A stretch of 64,000 bases of DNA. It comes from Litoribrevibacter albus. GTDB lineage: Bacteria > Pseudomonadota > Gammaproteobacteria > Pseudomonadales > Litoribrevibacteraceae. Location of the stretch: positions 62,001 to 126,000 of the forward strand of contig NZ_BSNM01000026.1 in assembly GCF_030159995.1 (NCBI RefSeq), read 5' to 3'. Under the pieces are notes generated by a model, which worked only from the letters and a program-made list of their open reading frames with translations, was not told where the DNA came from and searched no databases. Numbering within the stretch: position 1 is the first letter of the stretch; each line of letters begins with the position of its first letter. The position numbers were made by a program, and so were the translations under genes. Positions 8,965 to 20,930 of the stretch are shown in pieces.

Positions 8965-11900
8965 TTATAGATGGGATAAGTGCCGATACTGTATTCGATA
9001 AAGTATTGTATAGAGCACCGGAATCACAATCAGTGTTAACACGGTGGCGAATCCTAAACCAAAAATGATAACCACCGCCATACTTTCGAAGAAGGCATCG
9101 AACAATAGGGGGATCATTCCTAGCATGGTGGTAATGGCGGCCATGCTGACAGGTCGTACACGGCTGACTGCAGACATAAATACGGCTTGATAGGGCTCGA
9201 TGCCGTTAGCCAGTTCAGTATTGATTTGATCCACCAGAACAATGCCGTTCTTCACGATCATTCCCGATAAGCTCAGCATCCCCAATAGCGCCATAAAGCC
9301 AAAGGCTTTGCCGGTCAGAAGGAAACCGATAACAATACCGATCATGGCGAGCGGTACGCAGGCCCAGATAATAATGGGGGTACGTACGGCACTGAACAAC
9401 AGAATGGTGACAATGAACATTAACAAATAGCCCATTGGCAGTGCCCCAAATAATGCGCCTTTCGCTTTTCCGGAGCTCTCGAATTCTCCCCCCCAGGTGA
9501 GGTGATACCCTTGTGGTAGTTCGATGGCTTCAATTTTGGGGCGTAATCGACTGAACACTTGTGCTGCGGTTTCGTTGCCTAAAATATTCGGGTCTGCCTG
9601 AATTGTCAGTGTGCGTTTACGATCCCGCCTGTGGATAACTTGATCTTCCCATTCTGTATTGAAGTCAGAAACAACTTGGGAGATGGCGACATAGTTATTG
9701 GTGATAGGGCTCCACACCTGTAAATTCGGTAAGCTGTTCACCGTTTGACGCTGATGATCAGGCAAGCGCACCTCGATAGGTAACAGGTCTGTTCCGTCCC
9801 GATACAAGCCAATCGGGGACCCGACGAAGCTCATCAACAGCAGTTGATCAAGATCGGACTTGTTAATACCCAGCTTACGAGCACGGGCCTCGGAGAACTC
9901 AGGTCGAATGACTTTGGCCCGGTTACGCCAGTCATGGCGAATGTAGCTCGCGCCAGGGTCCTGGTACATGATCTCTTCAACCTGAACCGCCAGCCGGCGA
10001 AGTACATCCGGGTCTGCACCAGTTAAACGGGCTTCAATCTTGGCATCATCAGAAGGGCCCAGCATCAGGCGCTTAAACTTCACTTGTGCATCCGGAAAAT
10101 GATCATCGAAGTAGCTGGTCAGTTCCGCGATGAAGGGTTGTATGTCTTCCAGGCTGTCCGTTCGGATGATCAGTTGGGCATAGTTGCTGTACTGCTTTTC
10201 GGGCGAGTAAGTCAAAATAAAGCGCTGTGCCCCTTTGCCCACCGTTGCTGTCACATGCTGCACAAACTCTTTTTGTAAAATGTATTGTTCTGCCTGCTGG
10301 ATATCGTAATGGGTATCTCGAATATCCGTGCCTTGTGGCTTCCAGTAATCGATCAGGAAAATCGGGGTGGTTGATGGTGGGAAGAACGACTGCTTAATGT
10401 TCGCAAAGCCTACAATGCTACCCGCCAAGGCGATCACCATCACAATCATGGTCGGTACTCGGTGCCTCATTGAGAAGTCCAACAAGGTTTTGTAACCGGT
10501 AAAAAAGGCTCCTTGATAGGGATCGTGTTCCGGCGCTTGATATTGCCCGTTTTCGTCTGCGTCTTGCTCAGGTGTTTCATGTGTATTTTGTGATTGAAGC
10601 GAGTCCTTGGACTGATCTTTGAACAAAAAATCGGCCAGGAACGGGGTAATGGTAATGGCGGTAATCCAGCTTAGGAAAAGTGAAATCGACAGCACGTAGA
10701 ATAAGGTCTGACAGAACTCACCCGTGGCATCGTCCGAGGTGCCAATTGGTGCGAAGGCGAGAATGGCAATGATGGTCGCACCAAGCAAAGGCCAGACGGT
10801 TTGCTTGATGATCGCTTGCGCGGAACTCAGTGTGGATTGCCCCTTTTGTCGACCGATCAAAATGCCTTCAGTGACGACAATGGCGTTATCTACCAGCATA
10901 CCTAAGGCAATGATCAGAGCCCCGAGGGAGATGCGTTGCAGATCAATCACAAACACCTTCATAAAAATGAAGGTGCCAAGCACGGTGAGGAACAAGACGG
11001 TGCCGATTAGCAGGCCACTCTTGAACCCCATAAACAGTAGGAGTACGACGATAACGATTACCACGGCTTCGGCCAGGTTCAGTACGAAATCACTGATCGA
11101 GCGGGAGACTTCGTCAGGCTGAAAGTACATGGTATCGATTTCAATGCCGATAGGGCGATAGCCTTCGAGCTCATTCAAACGGGCACGGAGCGTCTCTCCA
11201 ACGCTGACAACATTGACACCGGATGCGAAGGAAACTCCCACGTTGATCGCAGGTTGCCCATTAAAACGAACAATGTTGGTGGGAATTTCATCGTAACCGC
11301 GTTCTACCGTGGCAACATCCCCCAGGTAAATCAGGTTTTGAGCACCTTGTTCACTGATCAGCAGGTTTTCTAATTGATCTACCGACTCAAACTCACCGGT
11401 CGGGTGCAGTCGAATATTTTCCTGTCCTACATGGATGGAACCAGCATTGGATACGGAGTTTTGGTTGCCAACGATGCTGTAGATCCGCTGTAGCGAAATT
11501 CCCAATGAGGCCAGCTTGTTCTTGTCGATATTGATGAATACTTTTTCCGGTTGAATACCGGCAACGCTGACTTTGCCGACGCCATCGACCAACACCAACT
11601 CGCGCTTCAAAAAGTCCACGTAGTCACTAAGTTCTTTTTGGCTGTAGCCTTCCCCTGTGATATTGAACATGATGCCGTAGACATCCCCGAAATCGTCATT
11701 AACTAATGGGGTTTTGACACCGGGCGGTAAATTACGGCTGGCGTCTTTCACTTTTCGGCGCAACTCATCCCAGATTTGGGGAAGGTAGTTGGCGTCGTAT
11801 TTGTCTTTAATGGTGACAGTAATTTGAGATAAGCCGGGCGTGGATATAGACGTAATCTCATCCACGTAGGCGAGTTGTTGAATGGCGTTTTCCAGCAGAT

Positions 11901-12093
11901 AGGTGACTTCTTCTTCCACTTGTTGAGGGGAGGCCCCTGGGTAGCGGGTGACAACGATGGCGTCCTTGATGGTGAATTCAGGGTCTTCTAACCTGCCTAA
12001 CTCATCGAAGGATAAAATACCGCCAATGAGCAGAATTAACGTAACCAGCCAACTGGTGACTTTGTTGTTGATGAAATAGCCTGCAGTATCCAT
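8965..12093 (-). CDS. RND efflux pump, inner-membrane permease
   Basis: 1042 residues, typical of AcrB/MexB-type proteins: TM1 at the N-terminus (VTSWLVTLILLIGGILSF), two large periplasmic loops and two six-helix TM blocks. TM4 carries GMLVDNAIVV, where the proton-relay Asp pair of AcrB appears as Asp-Asn, as in several RND subfamilies. It extrudes amphiphilic substrates using the proton gradient. Its ATG directly abuts the stop of the adaptor gene (12093/12094), so the two form an operon. No outer-membrane factor gene is adjacent, so a TolC-like channel must be encoded elsewhere. Substrates unknown. Confidence 0.93.
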   Translation of the reverse strand: MDTAGYFINNKVTSWLVTLILLIGGILSFDELGRLEDPEFTIKDAIVVTRYPGASPQQVEEEVTYLLENAIQQLAYVDEITSISTPGLSQITVTIKDKYDANYLPQIWDELRRKVKDASRNLPPGVKTPLVNDDFGDVYGIMFNITGEGYSQKELSDYVDFLKRELVLVDGVGKVSVAGIQPEKVFINIDKNKLASLGISLQRIYSIVGNQNSVSNAGSIHVGQENIRLHPTGEFESVDQLENLLISEQGAQNLIYLGDVATVERGYDEIPTNIVRFNGQPAINVGVSFASGVNVVSVGETLRARLNELEGYRPIGIEIDTMYFQPDEVSRSISDFVLNLAEAVVIVIVVLLLFMGFKSGLLIGTVLFLTVLGTFIFMKVFVIDLQRISLGALIIALGMLVDNAIVVTEGILIGRQKGQSTLSSAQAIIKQTVWPLLGATIIAILAFAPIGTSDDATGEFCQTLFYVLSISLFLSWITAITITPFLADFLFKDQSKDSLQSQNTHETPEQDADENGQYQAPEHDPYQGAFFTGYKTLLDFSMRHRVPTMIVMVIALAGSIVGFANIKQSFFPPSTTPIFLIDYWKPQGTDIRDTHYDIQQAEQYILQKEFVQHVTATVGKGAQRFILTYSPEKQYSNYAQLIIRTDSLEDIQPFIAELTSYFDDHFPDAQVKFKRLMLGPSDDAKIEARLTGADPDVLRRLAVQVEEIMYQDPGASYIRHDWRNRAKVIRPEFSEARARKLGINKSDLDQLLLMSFVGSPIGLYRDGTDLLPIEVRLPDHQRQTVNSLPNLQVWSPITNNYVAISQVVSDFNTEWEDQVIHRRDRKRTLTIQADPNILGNETAAQVFSRLRPKIEAIELPQGYHLTWGGEFESSGKAKGALFGALPMGYLLMFIVTILLFSAVRTPIIIWACVPLAMIGIVIGFLLTGKAFGFMALLGMLSLSGMIVKNGIVLVDQINTELANGIEPYQAVFMSAVSRVRPVSMAAITTMLGMIPLLFDAFFESMAVVIIFGLGFATVLTLIVIPVLYTILYRIQYRHLSHL

Positions 12094-13185
12094 TTACAGT
12101 CCTCGCTCTCGTTCCCACGGACGAACCTGCATTCCTTCTTTAATGTTGGTTACTCCGGCCGTTACTATGATGTCTCCCGGTTTCAAGCCTCCGAAGACTT
12201 CTATGCCAGCGCTGGTGAGCTGACCCACCTGGACTTCTGCGAGGTGTGCGGTGTGGTTGTCAGGATCAATCTTCCACACATTACGAACTTTGCTGTCGGC
12301 TGTTTGGGTGTCGTAAGAGAACACCGCACTGGACGGGATCTGGTAATCCGGTAATACCGCTGTTGAGATAATCCGCATGTCCATCGCGACATTGGCTGTC
12401 ATGCCGGGCAGAACGTTGAAATCGGTGGGCATTTCCATTTCGAGTTGGACTTCGTAACTCAAGGTCTGTGGGTCTGCTTCTGTGCTGTGTTCTTTATAAC
12501 TGGCGAGGTAAGTGTTACCAGGATTCGCATCAAAAGTGATGACCGGTTGGTAATCGCGCGCCTCGGTATTTAAATGGGCGATCATGGACTCCGGTAGTTG
12601 AAAACTGATGGTTAATACGTTGTCCGACTGCAAGTGCAGAATGACTTGTTGCGCTTGAATGTTCTGATGATTCTCTACTAAGACCTTTGATACGACACCG
12701 GCAAACGGGGCGGTTAACTTGGTGTAGGCCAAATCTTGTTTAGCCAGATCGAGTGCCGACTTGGTCGATAGGTATTGTGCTTTCTTTTGATCGACGGTCG
12801 AAATGGCGACCAATTTCTTTTCCAGCATTTTTTTGAAGCGATTGTATTCCACCTTGGCTAAATCAAAGCGCGCCTGACGGTCATCTACCTGAAGTTGATA
12901 ATCGGTAGGGTCGAGTTGTGCGAGCAGTTGCCCTTTCTCCACCTTTTGTCCGGCTTTAACGGGCAGCTTTTTCAATTCACCGGCGACTCGAAAGGCCAAT
13001 ACCGACTGGTCACTGGCTTCCACTTCTCCTGGAAAGTTGCGAATAGAAGCACTGTTGGCTTCACCGAGCATCAGTAATTTGGCTGGTCGAATGATGTCCT
13101 TTTTGACAGGAATTTCTTTGTCACAACCCACGAGCAGAGTGAGCGGGATCATTAACCCAAATAAAAGGCGAATCGACGGTTTCAT
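12094..13185 (-). CDS. RND efflux adaptor (membrane fusion) lipoprotein
   Basis: 363 residues. A lipoprotein signal ends in LTLLVGC (lipidated Cys at 21). The rest follows HlyD/AcrA order: barrel-sandwich half (VAGELKKLPVKAGQKVEKGQLLAQLD), a coiled-coil hairpin (~95-145), then APFAGVVSKVLVENHQNIQAQQ and the beta-barrel and membrane-proximal domains. It bridges the permease at 8965 to an outer-membrane channel. First gene of the operon; the 241-bp spacer to the divergent chemoreceptor holds the promoters. Confidence 0.93.
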   Translation of the reverse strand: MKPSIRLLFGLMIPLTLLVGCDKEIPVKKDIIRPAKLLMLGEANSASIRNFPGEVEASDQSVLAFRVAGELKKLPVKAGQKVEKGQLLAQLDPTDYQLQVDDRQARFDLAKVEYNRFKKMLEKKLVAISTVDQKKAQYLSTKSALDLAKQDLAYTKLTAPFAGVVSKVLVENHQNIQAQQVILHLQSDNVLTISFQLPESMIAHLNTEARDYQPVITFDANPGNTYLASYKEHSTEADPQTLSYEVQLEMEMPTDFNVLPGMTANVAMDMRIISTAVLPDYQIPSSAVFSYDTQTADSKVRNVWKIDPDNHTAHLAEVQVGQLTSAGIEVFGGLKPGDIIVTAGVTNIKEGMQVRPWERERGL

Positions 13186-13426
13186 TTAAAGCCTCACAGC
13201 AGATTGGATTCAACAGAATGTGCACATTAACTGTAGAGGAAGGATAGGAATTCATAAACTCAATTTATTAACCATTCTGGCCTATTCTTATGGAATTGGT
13301 TTGTTTCTGCTGGTGTAAATAACCCTTTAATAAATAAGGTTTTATCGGGGGAATTGTTTTGGTGATGAACTAAAGGCTTCTGGCAAACAAGCGATAACTA
13401 AAGAAATACAGTAGAAGGTTCTTTAT

Positions 13427-14686
13427 ATGAATCGTGTGGTTTCTATTTATCTTTTTTTACCTATTGTTGGTGTGTGGAGTGCACTCGTTATCTTGATCAG
13501 TCTGTATCAGCCTGGCCTGATCTGGAGTGGATTACTGATGCTGGTGGCTATTGCCATTACCGGATGGGTTCTCTGGCAATCCGTTTCCCGCTCGTTAGAG
13601 CGTGTTTCGAATCTTTATCAATTGGATAACGCCGATAAGCTGTTCGATTTCACTTGGCACTTAAATCCTGATGATGTGTCTCCCTTATATCGGGATATGG
13701 CGAATAAAGTAAACGATAAAGCGTCTCAGGCAGACGAGCTAATCGGAAACATTAATCAATCGGTGGTACGTCTGATTCCTATGTCTCAGGAGCTCAGTGA
13801 AACCTACAGTAATCTCTCTCAAAAAGCCGTTATTCAAGCGAAGAATGGTTTGTGTATCAGTGAGGTAGTGCATCGTCTGGTGGACATCAATGAGAAGGTA
13901 AGTCATGACGTTGCTGGCATCATGGACGACCTTCAATCCGGACAGGAGACGGCTGAATCTGCTCAGTCGTCAGTGGACTCCTCGGTAAAAAGCATTCATC
14001 AGTTGTCGGAAGTCATGGACGATGCCGGGCATCAAATAGCTCAGTTGAAAGAGCATGGCGAGGGCATTGTCGCTATTCTGGATGTGATTAACTCTATTGC
14101 GGAGCAAACCAATTTACTGGCGCTCAATGCGGCCATTGAGGCGGCTCGTGCCGGTGAGGCCGGCCGTGGCTTTGCTGTGGTTGCGGATGAAGTGCGCGGC
14201 TTGGCTGAACGCACTTATGCGTCCACGGTTGAAGTCAAAGACATGATTGAGTTGATTCAGTCCATTACTCAAAAAGTTGTGGTGAGTATGGAGCAAGGGC
14301 GGAGTGTAACTGAGGAAGCGGTTGAGAAAACCACGCATTCCCGTGATGAGCTGTACAAGATTACCGGTATTGTGGAACAGGTAAACGCCAGCGCAGGAAG
14401 AGTGCGTGCTGAGCTGGAAGAGCAGAAGAGCTATTCCGATGAGACTAACAGTTCGGTCGAAAGTCTCATTTCCCTAAATTCAGATGCACTTGAGAGTACC
14501 CGAATGCAAGCCGTCTCCTCGGATGACCTATATAAACTGTGTCATACCATTGAAGGGATGCTGCAAAATTTTGTAGTCAGTGAGCGGGAATACAGTAGGG
14601 CTAAACGGAAAGGGCGGAAAAAAGACATCATTGTAGAGGCCAGCAATACTGCCTCCATAGGTGATAATGATGTGGAACTGTTTTAG
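13427..14686 (+). CDS. Methyl-accepting chemotaxis protein without periplasmic domain
   Basis: 419 residues. Two hydrophobic segments (~6-27 and ~33-53) form a membrane hairpin with almost no periplasmic loop; there is no recognisable HAMP, then a long coiled-coil signalling domain. The hairpin tip is [38 protein letters not shown] (first part near residue 225). Such receptors sense membrane or cytoplasmic state rather than external ligands. The C-terminus is charged and lacks a CheR-binding pentapeptide. The stop codon lies inside a perfect inverted repeat. Confidence 0.88.
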   Translation: MNRVVSIYLFLPIVGVWSALVILISLYQPGLIWSGLLMLVAIAITGWVLWQSVSRSLERVSNLYQLDNADKLFDFTWHLNPDDVSPLYRDMANKVNDKASQADELIGNINQSVVRLIPMSQELSETYSNLSQKAVIQAKNGLCISEVVHRLVDINEKVSHDVAGIMDDLQSGQETAESAQSSVDSSVKSIHQLSEVMDDAGHQIAQLKEHGEGIVAILDVINSIAEQTNLLALNAAIEAARAGEAGRGFAVVADEVRGLAERTYASTVEVKDMIELIQSITQKVVVSMEQGRSVTEEAVEKTTHSRDELYKITGIVEQVNASAGRVRAELEEQKSYSDETNSSVESLISLNSDALESTRMQAVSSDDLYKLCHTIEGMLQNFVVSEREYSRAKRKGRKKDIIVEASNTASIGDNDVELF

Positions 14687-14701
14687 CTAACGTTCCACAT
14701 C
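14669..14701. terminator. Perfect 10-bp hairpin overlapping the chemoreceptor stop codon
   Basis: GATGTGGAAC at 14669-14678 pairs with GTTCCACATC at 14692-14701 around a 13-nt loop that contains the TAG stop. It sits between convergent genes and could end both transcripts, though no T-run follows. Confidence 0.5.
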
Positions 14702-14708
14702 AGCGTTC

Positions 14709-15272
14709 TTACTGTTTGGAAGGGATGGTGTGATTCATTCGACGAGATAAGCGATCAATGTGCTGATTAATGTCTTTCATTGAATCGTGCTCGATATCCT
14801 GACTATTAAAGGTGACTTCGTAAGCAGGTGTTTGAGTATCGTCTTGGAAAATCGTTAGCGTAAAACGCGCACTATAAGACATTTGAGAGGTTCCCATATC
14901 CGCTCTTTGTTTGGTAATGCCTGAATCTCTGGAAAAGCTGATGGAGGCTTCTGAAACGTCTGGTTGCTCGACCACCACCATAGGTTTGATCTTATAGTCG
15001 TAATCGACGTACAAATCAGCAGATGAATCAGTCAACTGATATCCTTTTTTCGACATCAACTCATCGACCGAAGCACGAACTCTTTGATCTACTCTATAGG
15101 CTTTGGTGTCTCCGGTAGTACGTTCTGGAATTGGCTTAGAGCGCCATGCATAGCTGGTGGCCTGAGTAAATGCTTCTTCACTTTTTAGCTCTGAAGTTAC
15201 CGAAAACAATGAACAAGCGGTGAGGCTGAGTAACGTGGTGACAAGGGATATTCCCATCAAAACTTTTTTCAT
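14709..15272 (-). CDS. DUF4136-like outer-membrane lipoprotein
   Basis: 187 residues from the ATG at 15272; a TTG three codons upstream is less likely. The lipobox LTAC is near residue 20, so lipidation and outer-membrane location are likely. The mature domain (SYAWRSKPIPE...VRASVDELMSKKGYQLTDSSADLYVDYDY) matches DUF4136, where a YxW-type opening precedes an 'RAxVdxxLxxKGY' helix and 'DfxVxY' strand. Function unknown. Monocistronic, converging on the chemoreceptor gene. Confidence 0.7.
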   Translation of the reverse strand: MKKVLMGISLVTTLLSLTACSLFSVTSELKSEEAFTQATSYAWRSKPIPERTTGDTKAYRVDQRVRASVDELMSKKGYQLTDSSADLYVDYDYKIKPMVVVEQPDVSEASISFSRDSGITKQRADMGTSQMSYSARFTLTIFQDDTQTPAYEVTFNSQDIEHDSMKDINQHIDRLSRRMNHTIPSKQ

Positions 15273-15465
15273 TAGATTCAATCCGTTAAGTCGTTAACTT
15301 CATATAGTGTAATCCTTGGAGTACGGAAGTATGAAGTGTTTTTGGAAATAATTGTGGGCTGATGGCTTGGAAGTTATTTAGATGACCTATGAGGAAGCTA
15401 ATAGCTTTCTAGGTATCGAGAAAGGTGATTTCTATTTGTCTTTATGGAGAAAAATCTTCGGAAAA

Positions 15466-15542
15466 TGGTGGGCCTGCACGGACTTGAACCGTGGACCTAT
15501 CGATTATGAGTCGAGTGCTCTAACCAGCTGAGCTACAGGCCC
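15466..15542 (-). tRNA. tRNA with CAU anticodon (Ile2 likely; elongator Met possible)
   Basis: 77 nt with an encoded CCA. The acceptor arm is GGGCCTG/CAGGCCC with discriminator A, the D-arm reads TAGCTCAGCTGGTTAGAGC, the anticodon loop is CTCATAA and the T-arm contains GGTTCAAGTCC. It is not the initiator (it starts G-C paired). C4-G69 and C5-G68 are features TilS uses to recognise tRNA-Ile2, whose C34 becomes lysidine; E. coli elongator tRNA-Met has U4-A69 instead. It lies directly downstream of rpoD on the same strand. Confidence 0.93.
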
Positions 15543-15578
15543 TTCTTCCTTGATAGACGAGACGTGCTATCGAAATGT

Positions 15579-15612
15579 GCGCGACATTATACCGAGTAGA
15601 TATATGTCGCGC
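15579..15612. terminator. Hairpin between rpoD and the tRNA gene
   Basis: A 9-bp stem GCGCGACAT/ATGTCGCGC with a 16-nt AT-rich loop lies 18 nt past the rpoD stop. It has no T-run; it could be the rpoD transcript end or part of the tRNA promoter region. Confidence 0.4.
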
Positions 15613-15629
15613 TACACTTTTGACGAGTT

Positions 15630-17477
<1,848 letters not shown>

Positions 17478-17713
17478 ATCCTGCCTGTAAAAAATCGATG
17501 AAGATGGAGAACACGAAAGCGAACAATTTTAGCACATAAAATGTACTTGTTCCATAAAGTAACTTGGGGTTGTTACCTAAAAAAACAACACTTCATTGAA
17601 AACTTCCTTCTTTTCACTAAATATGCTGGGCATGTTCAGTTGATTCGTACCGATAGTATTTAAGACACAAGTTTGATTGAAAGATTCGAAAATAACTTGG
17701 TCAATACCTGCCT

Positions 17714-19720
17714 TTAGGTTGAAGACTTATTCTTGGGGGCTGCCTTTTTTTTAGATTGCCACTGAAAATATAGACGGATTTCGTCTGATGTCGCGCTTCT
17801 GTTATCAATTTTTTCTTTAATTGAGAGCATTTTTAATGTTTCTTGCTCCTCAATGAGTTTTTTAATGGTGCTTTCCAGTTCGCTGACCAGGTTGATATTT
17901 TCAAAATGCGGCGGATTAGCTAAGGCGTTTTCCAGAAGAGGAAAGTGCTCGGAATCTTGAAAGAAACCGGTTAATTGGCCTGTACTTACCGGGCCGGATG
18001 TACTTTTTAAGTGATGTAGGATTTCACTTAAGAGTGCTTCCTGATGGGTGTTTGCACTGAACTGGAATGATTGTTCGGACAGCTCTGCGCTCAGACCAGG
18101 GTTATGCACAATCAGGCGTAATGCTTTGTTGGCTAATTTGCTTTCGAGTGCAGTAGAGGGTGATGATTCGCTGGCTTGGTAATACTCTTCAATGCCAGGT
18201 TCGTAATCTGAGTAACCGTCTGGAATGTCATTACTTGAGTAGTAATCATCAAATTCTGGGGCTGCGTGATGTGTTTCGGCCTCGTTGGTAGTAAACGAGG
18301 TTTTGGCACCAAAGGGTGTTTTGGTATCAAACGATGACTTTGAGGTTGTTTTATCGCCTTTGGTTTTGCCTGATGTTTTGCTTGGTGCCTTGTTGGCGGC
18401 AGGTTTGGTCGTCGTTAATTGTTTGTTTAGCGTGTCTTCGGTTAAACCAGTACGACGTGCCAGCTCTTGCGTAAGGAGATTGCGGATGAAGTCCCCTGGT
18501 ACTTGCTGAATCATTGGCATGGCTTCTTTGGCCATGCGAGCTTTGCCTTCCAGTGTGGAGGTGTCTTCAAATTGACTAAACAGAAATTGATCCACGCTTT
18601 TGGCGTTTTCTAACGCCTGATCAAAGGCTGCCTTGCCGCCGGCAGACACCAGTGTGTCAGGGTCTTCTCCATCATCCAGAAACAGGAAGCTGACTTCACG
18701 GCCATCGATAAGCTGGCTTAACGAATGCTCTAGTGCTTTTTTGGCTGCTTTCAAACCGGCGGAATCGCCATCAAAACAAAACACAATGTGTGAGGTTTGT
18801 TTAAATAGAAGGCGCACGTGGTCTTCGGTAAGAGCAGTTCCTAAGCAGGCAACGGCATTGTGAATGTTGTGTTGCGCCAGGGCGATCACATCCATATAGC
18901 CTTCTACTACAACTAATTGTTTTGGGTGGCGATCGTGTTTACGTGTCTGTTGTAGCCCGTAAAGGGTTTGGCTCTTATGGAAAATCGGTGTTTCTGGTGA
19001 GTTGTAGTATTTGGGTTTCTCGTCTTTTGCCAGTACCCGTCCGCCAAACGCGATGGTGCGCCCGCTGGTATCAATGATAGGGAAAATGATGCGGTCACGG
19101 AATCGATCGTAGTAGTCGTCGGGCTTTTGCTCTTTTTCTGCAAGAAGACCGGCGATTGAAAGCAGTTGGCGGGTGTCTTTATCGGTGCCGAGTGCTTTAA
19201 GTAGGTTATCCCATCCGGCCGGTGCAAATCCGAGTTGGAACGCTTTGGCGGTATGGCCAGTCATGCCACGCCCTTTGAGATAGTTGACGGCTCTTTGTTT
19301 GGTCGGATGTTGCCTGAGCTGTTGTTGGAAATAGGTGTTGGCCTTTTCCATTAACTCATAGAGCTTTTGCTTTTGTTCTTTGTCTTTTTGATATTTTTCC
19401 TGGCTTTGGCGAGAGCTTTCTTCTCTTGGTACTTCCATGCCAAGCATGCCAGCCATGGTTTCGATGGCTTCAACGAAATCGAGGCGGTCATGCTCAATCA
19501 AAAAGGTCAGGGCGTTGCCGCTAGCACCGCAGCCAAAGCAATGATACAGCTGCTTGCTTTCGCTGACGCTAAATGATGGGCTTTTTTCGTTGTGAAACGG
19601 ACATAAGCCCACGTGGTTGCTGCCGGTTTTTTTGAGCTTGATTCTGTTACCGATGAGCTCTACTAAATCAGTGCGAGCGACAACGTCATCGATAAATTGC
19701 TCAGGAATGCGTCCGGCCAT
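17714..19720 (-). CDS. dnaG: DNA primase
   Basis: 668 residues. The zinc-binding CHC2 motif uses C40, H43, C61 and C64. The Toprim catalytic core has VVEGYMDVIALAQ (Glu) and FDGDSAGLKAAKKA (DxD). A low-complexity linker (~430-525, rich in Lys/Thr/Ser then acidic and Tyr) is longer than in E. coli, and the C-terminal ~150 residues form the DnaB helicase-interacting domain. It makes RNA primers at the fork. The upstream neighbours yqeY and rpsU share its direction. Confidence 0.97.
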   Translation of the reverse strand: MAGRIPEQFIDDVVARTDLVELIGNRIKLKKTGSNHVGLCPFHNEKSPSFSVSESKQLYHCFGCGASGNALTFLIEHDRLDFVEAIETMAGMLGMEVPREESSRQSQEKYQKDKEQKQKLYELMEKANTYFQQQLRQHPTKQRAVNYLKGRGMTGHTAKAFQLGFAPAGWDNLLKALGTDKDTRQLLSIAGLLAEKEQKPDDYYDRFRDRIIFPIIDTSGRTIAFGGRVLAKDEKPKYYNSPETPIFHKSQTLYGLQQTRKHDRHPKQLVVVEGYMDVIALAQHNIHNAVACLGTALTEDHVRLLFKQTSHIVFCFDGDSAGLKAAKKALEHSLSQLIDGREVSFLFLDDGEDPDTLVSAGGKAAFDQALENAKSVDQFLFSQFEDTSTLEGKARMAKEAMPMIQQVPGDFIRNLLTQELARRTGLTEDTLNKQLTTTKPAANKAPSKTSGKTKGDKTTSKSSFDTKTPFGAKTSFTTNEAETHHAAPEFDDYYSSNDIPDGYSDYEPGIEEYYQASESSPSTALESKLANKALRLIVHNPGLSAELSEQSFQFSANTHQEALLSEILHHLKSTSGPVSTGQLTGFFQDSEHFPLLENALANPPHFENINLVSELESTIKKLIEEQETLKMLSIKEKIDNRSATSDEIRLYFQWQSKKKAAPKNKSST

Positions 19721-19792
19721 AGGGTGCTAATGCTGCTTATTTAAAAGAAAATTGCGTAACGTGAATTACGATAGAGAGTAACGTAATTCCGC

Positions 19793-20257
19793 TTATTGTA
19801 GAGCAGCTTTAACCAATTGGCTGACTTGGCCCATGTCGGCTTTGCCTACCACTTGGGGTTTGATGACACCCATCAATTTACCCATGTCTTGCATGCCGGC
19901 TGCACCGGTATCTGCTTTGGCTTTGGCGATGATCTCGTTAAGCTCTTCTTCGGTCAGTTGCGCTGGTAAGAACTCAGACAGGATACCAACTTCCAGAATT
20001 TCTTGATCGTATAGGTCTTGGCGATCTGCGTCTTTATATTGGCTGGCTGCGTCTTTGCGTTGCTTGATCATTTTGTCGATGGTCGCGATGGCGCGAGTAT
20101 CATCAATAATCGCATCACGCTCCATGCCTTCGTCTACACGGATTTGTTTGAATGCCGCTTGTGCACCGCGTAGTACAGTAAGACGAGCTTTGTCTTTTGA
20201 ACGCATTGCCTCTTTCACGGCAGCTTTGATTTTATCTTCCAGTAATTCACCTGACAT
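19793..20257 (-). CDS. yqeY: GatB/YqeY domain protein
   Basis: 154 residues with AAGGAG 7 nt before the ATG. The sequence LEDKIKAAVKEAMRSKDKARLTVLRG opens the YqeY fold, and GMQDMGKLMGVIKPQVVGKADMGQVSQLVK ends it. It is a helical domain shared with the tail of GatB, which binds tRNA in amidotransferases; free-standing YqeY has no established role. It lies between rpsU and dnaG, a common proteobacterial order. Confidence 0.92.
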   Translation of the reverse strand: MSGELLEDKIKAAVKEAMRSKDKARLTVLRGAQAAFKQIRVDEGMERDAIIDDTRAIATIDKMIKQRKDAASQYKDADRQDLYDQEILEVGILSEFLPAQLTEEELNEIIAKAKADTGAAGMQDMGKLMGVIKPQVVGKADMGQVSQLVKAALQ

Positions 20258-20366
20258 GATGGTCTCCTTGGCCGAGCTGGCGCAGACTGTATAAAAGAAA
20301 TTTGGAAAGGGGGAGGGTTGTACAGAAATTCCCCAGAGAGCTTATAGTTTCTGTGGCCCAGAAACA

Positions 20367-20392
20367 ACAAAAGAAGCCGAAGCTTCTTTTGT
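20367..20392 (-). terminator. Rho-independent terminator of rpsU
   Basis: Read on the minus strand, ACAAAAGAAGC pairs with GCTTCTTTTGT around a TTCG tetraloop, 25 nt after the rpsU stop, and is followed by a T-rich tail. Confidence 0.8.
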
Positions 20393-20417
20393 ACTGGTCA
20401 CTGCAATAAGTTCAAGC

Positions 20418-20633
20418 TTAGTAGAGGCGCTCGAAACGCTTCTGTTCGCGCTGAACTTTTTTAGCGTGACGCTTAACTGCTGCTGCTAGCTTGCGCTTGC
20501 GAACAGAAGTTGGCTTTTCGTAGAATTCGCGACGACGTACTTCAGAAAGAACGCCCGCTTTCTCGCAAGAACGCTTGAAACGGCGCAATGCGATGTCAAA
20601 TGGTTCGTTTTCTTTAACTTTTACCGCTGGCAT
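20418..20633 (-). CDS. rpsU: 30S ribosomal protein S21
   Basis: 71 residues, starting [21 protein letters not shown] from the ATG at 20633; a TTG one codon upstream is not needed. Highly basic C-terminal half ([19 protein letters not shown]). It binds the 30S platform near the anti-SD and helps initiation. The 297-bp gene-free spacer upstream (20634-20930) holds the divergent rpsU and tsaD promoters; no other element stands out there. Confidence 0.97.
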   Translation of the reverse strand: MPAVKVKENEPFDIALRRFKRSCEKAGVLSEVRRREFYEKPTSVRKRKLAAAVKRHAKKVQREQKRFERLY

Positions 20634-20930
20634 CAATAATTACCTATTGTTGTGTGACCAGTTATAACTTTCGTCTTGTTTGCGCTTCACAAATCAAAAC
20701 GATAGTGTCAATTCGTGAGGCCGCACATTCTAAATACGTTGTAGAAAAAAGTAAATCCCTATTTAGTCATTTAAATGGAATTATCCACACATTATAGAGA
20801 AGTCAGTTTATTGGTCAATTTTTGTTCGTTATGGCTCTGCTGGGCTACCCAATTGAAGTCGGAATCATTAAACTAGCCGCCGTTTGTATTTCCCCTTTAG
20901 ATTAATGTAAGCGAATTGGCTGGAGTAGGT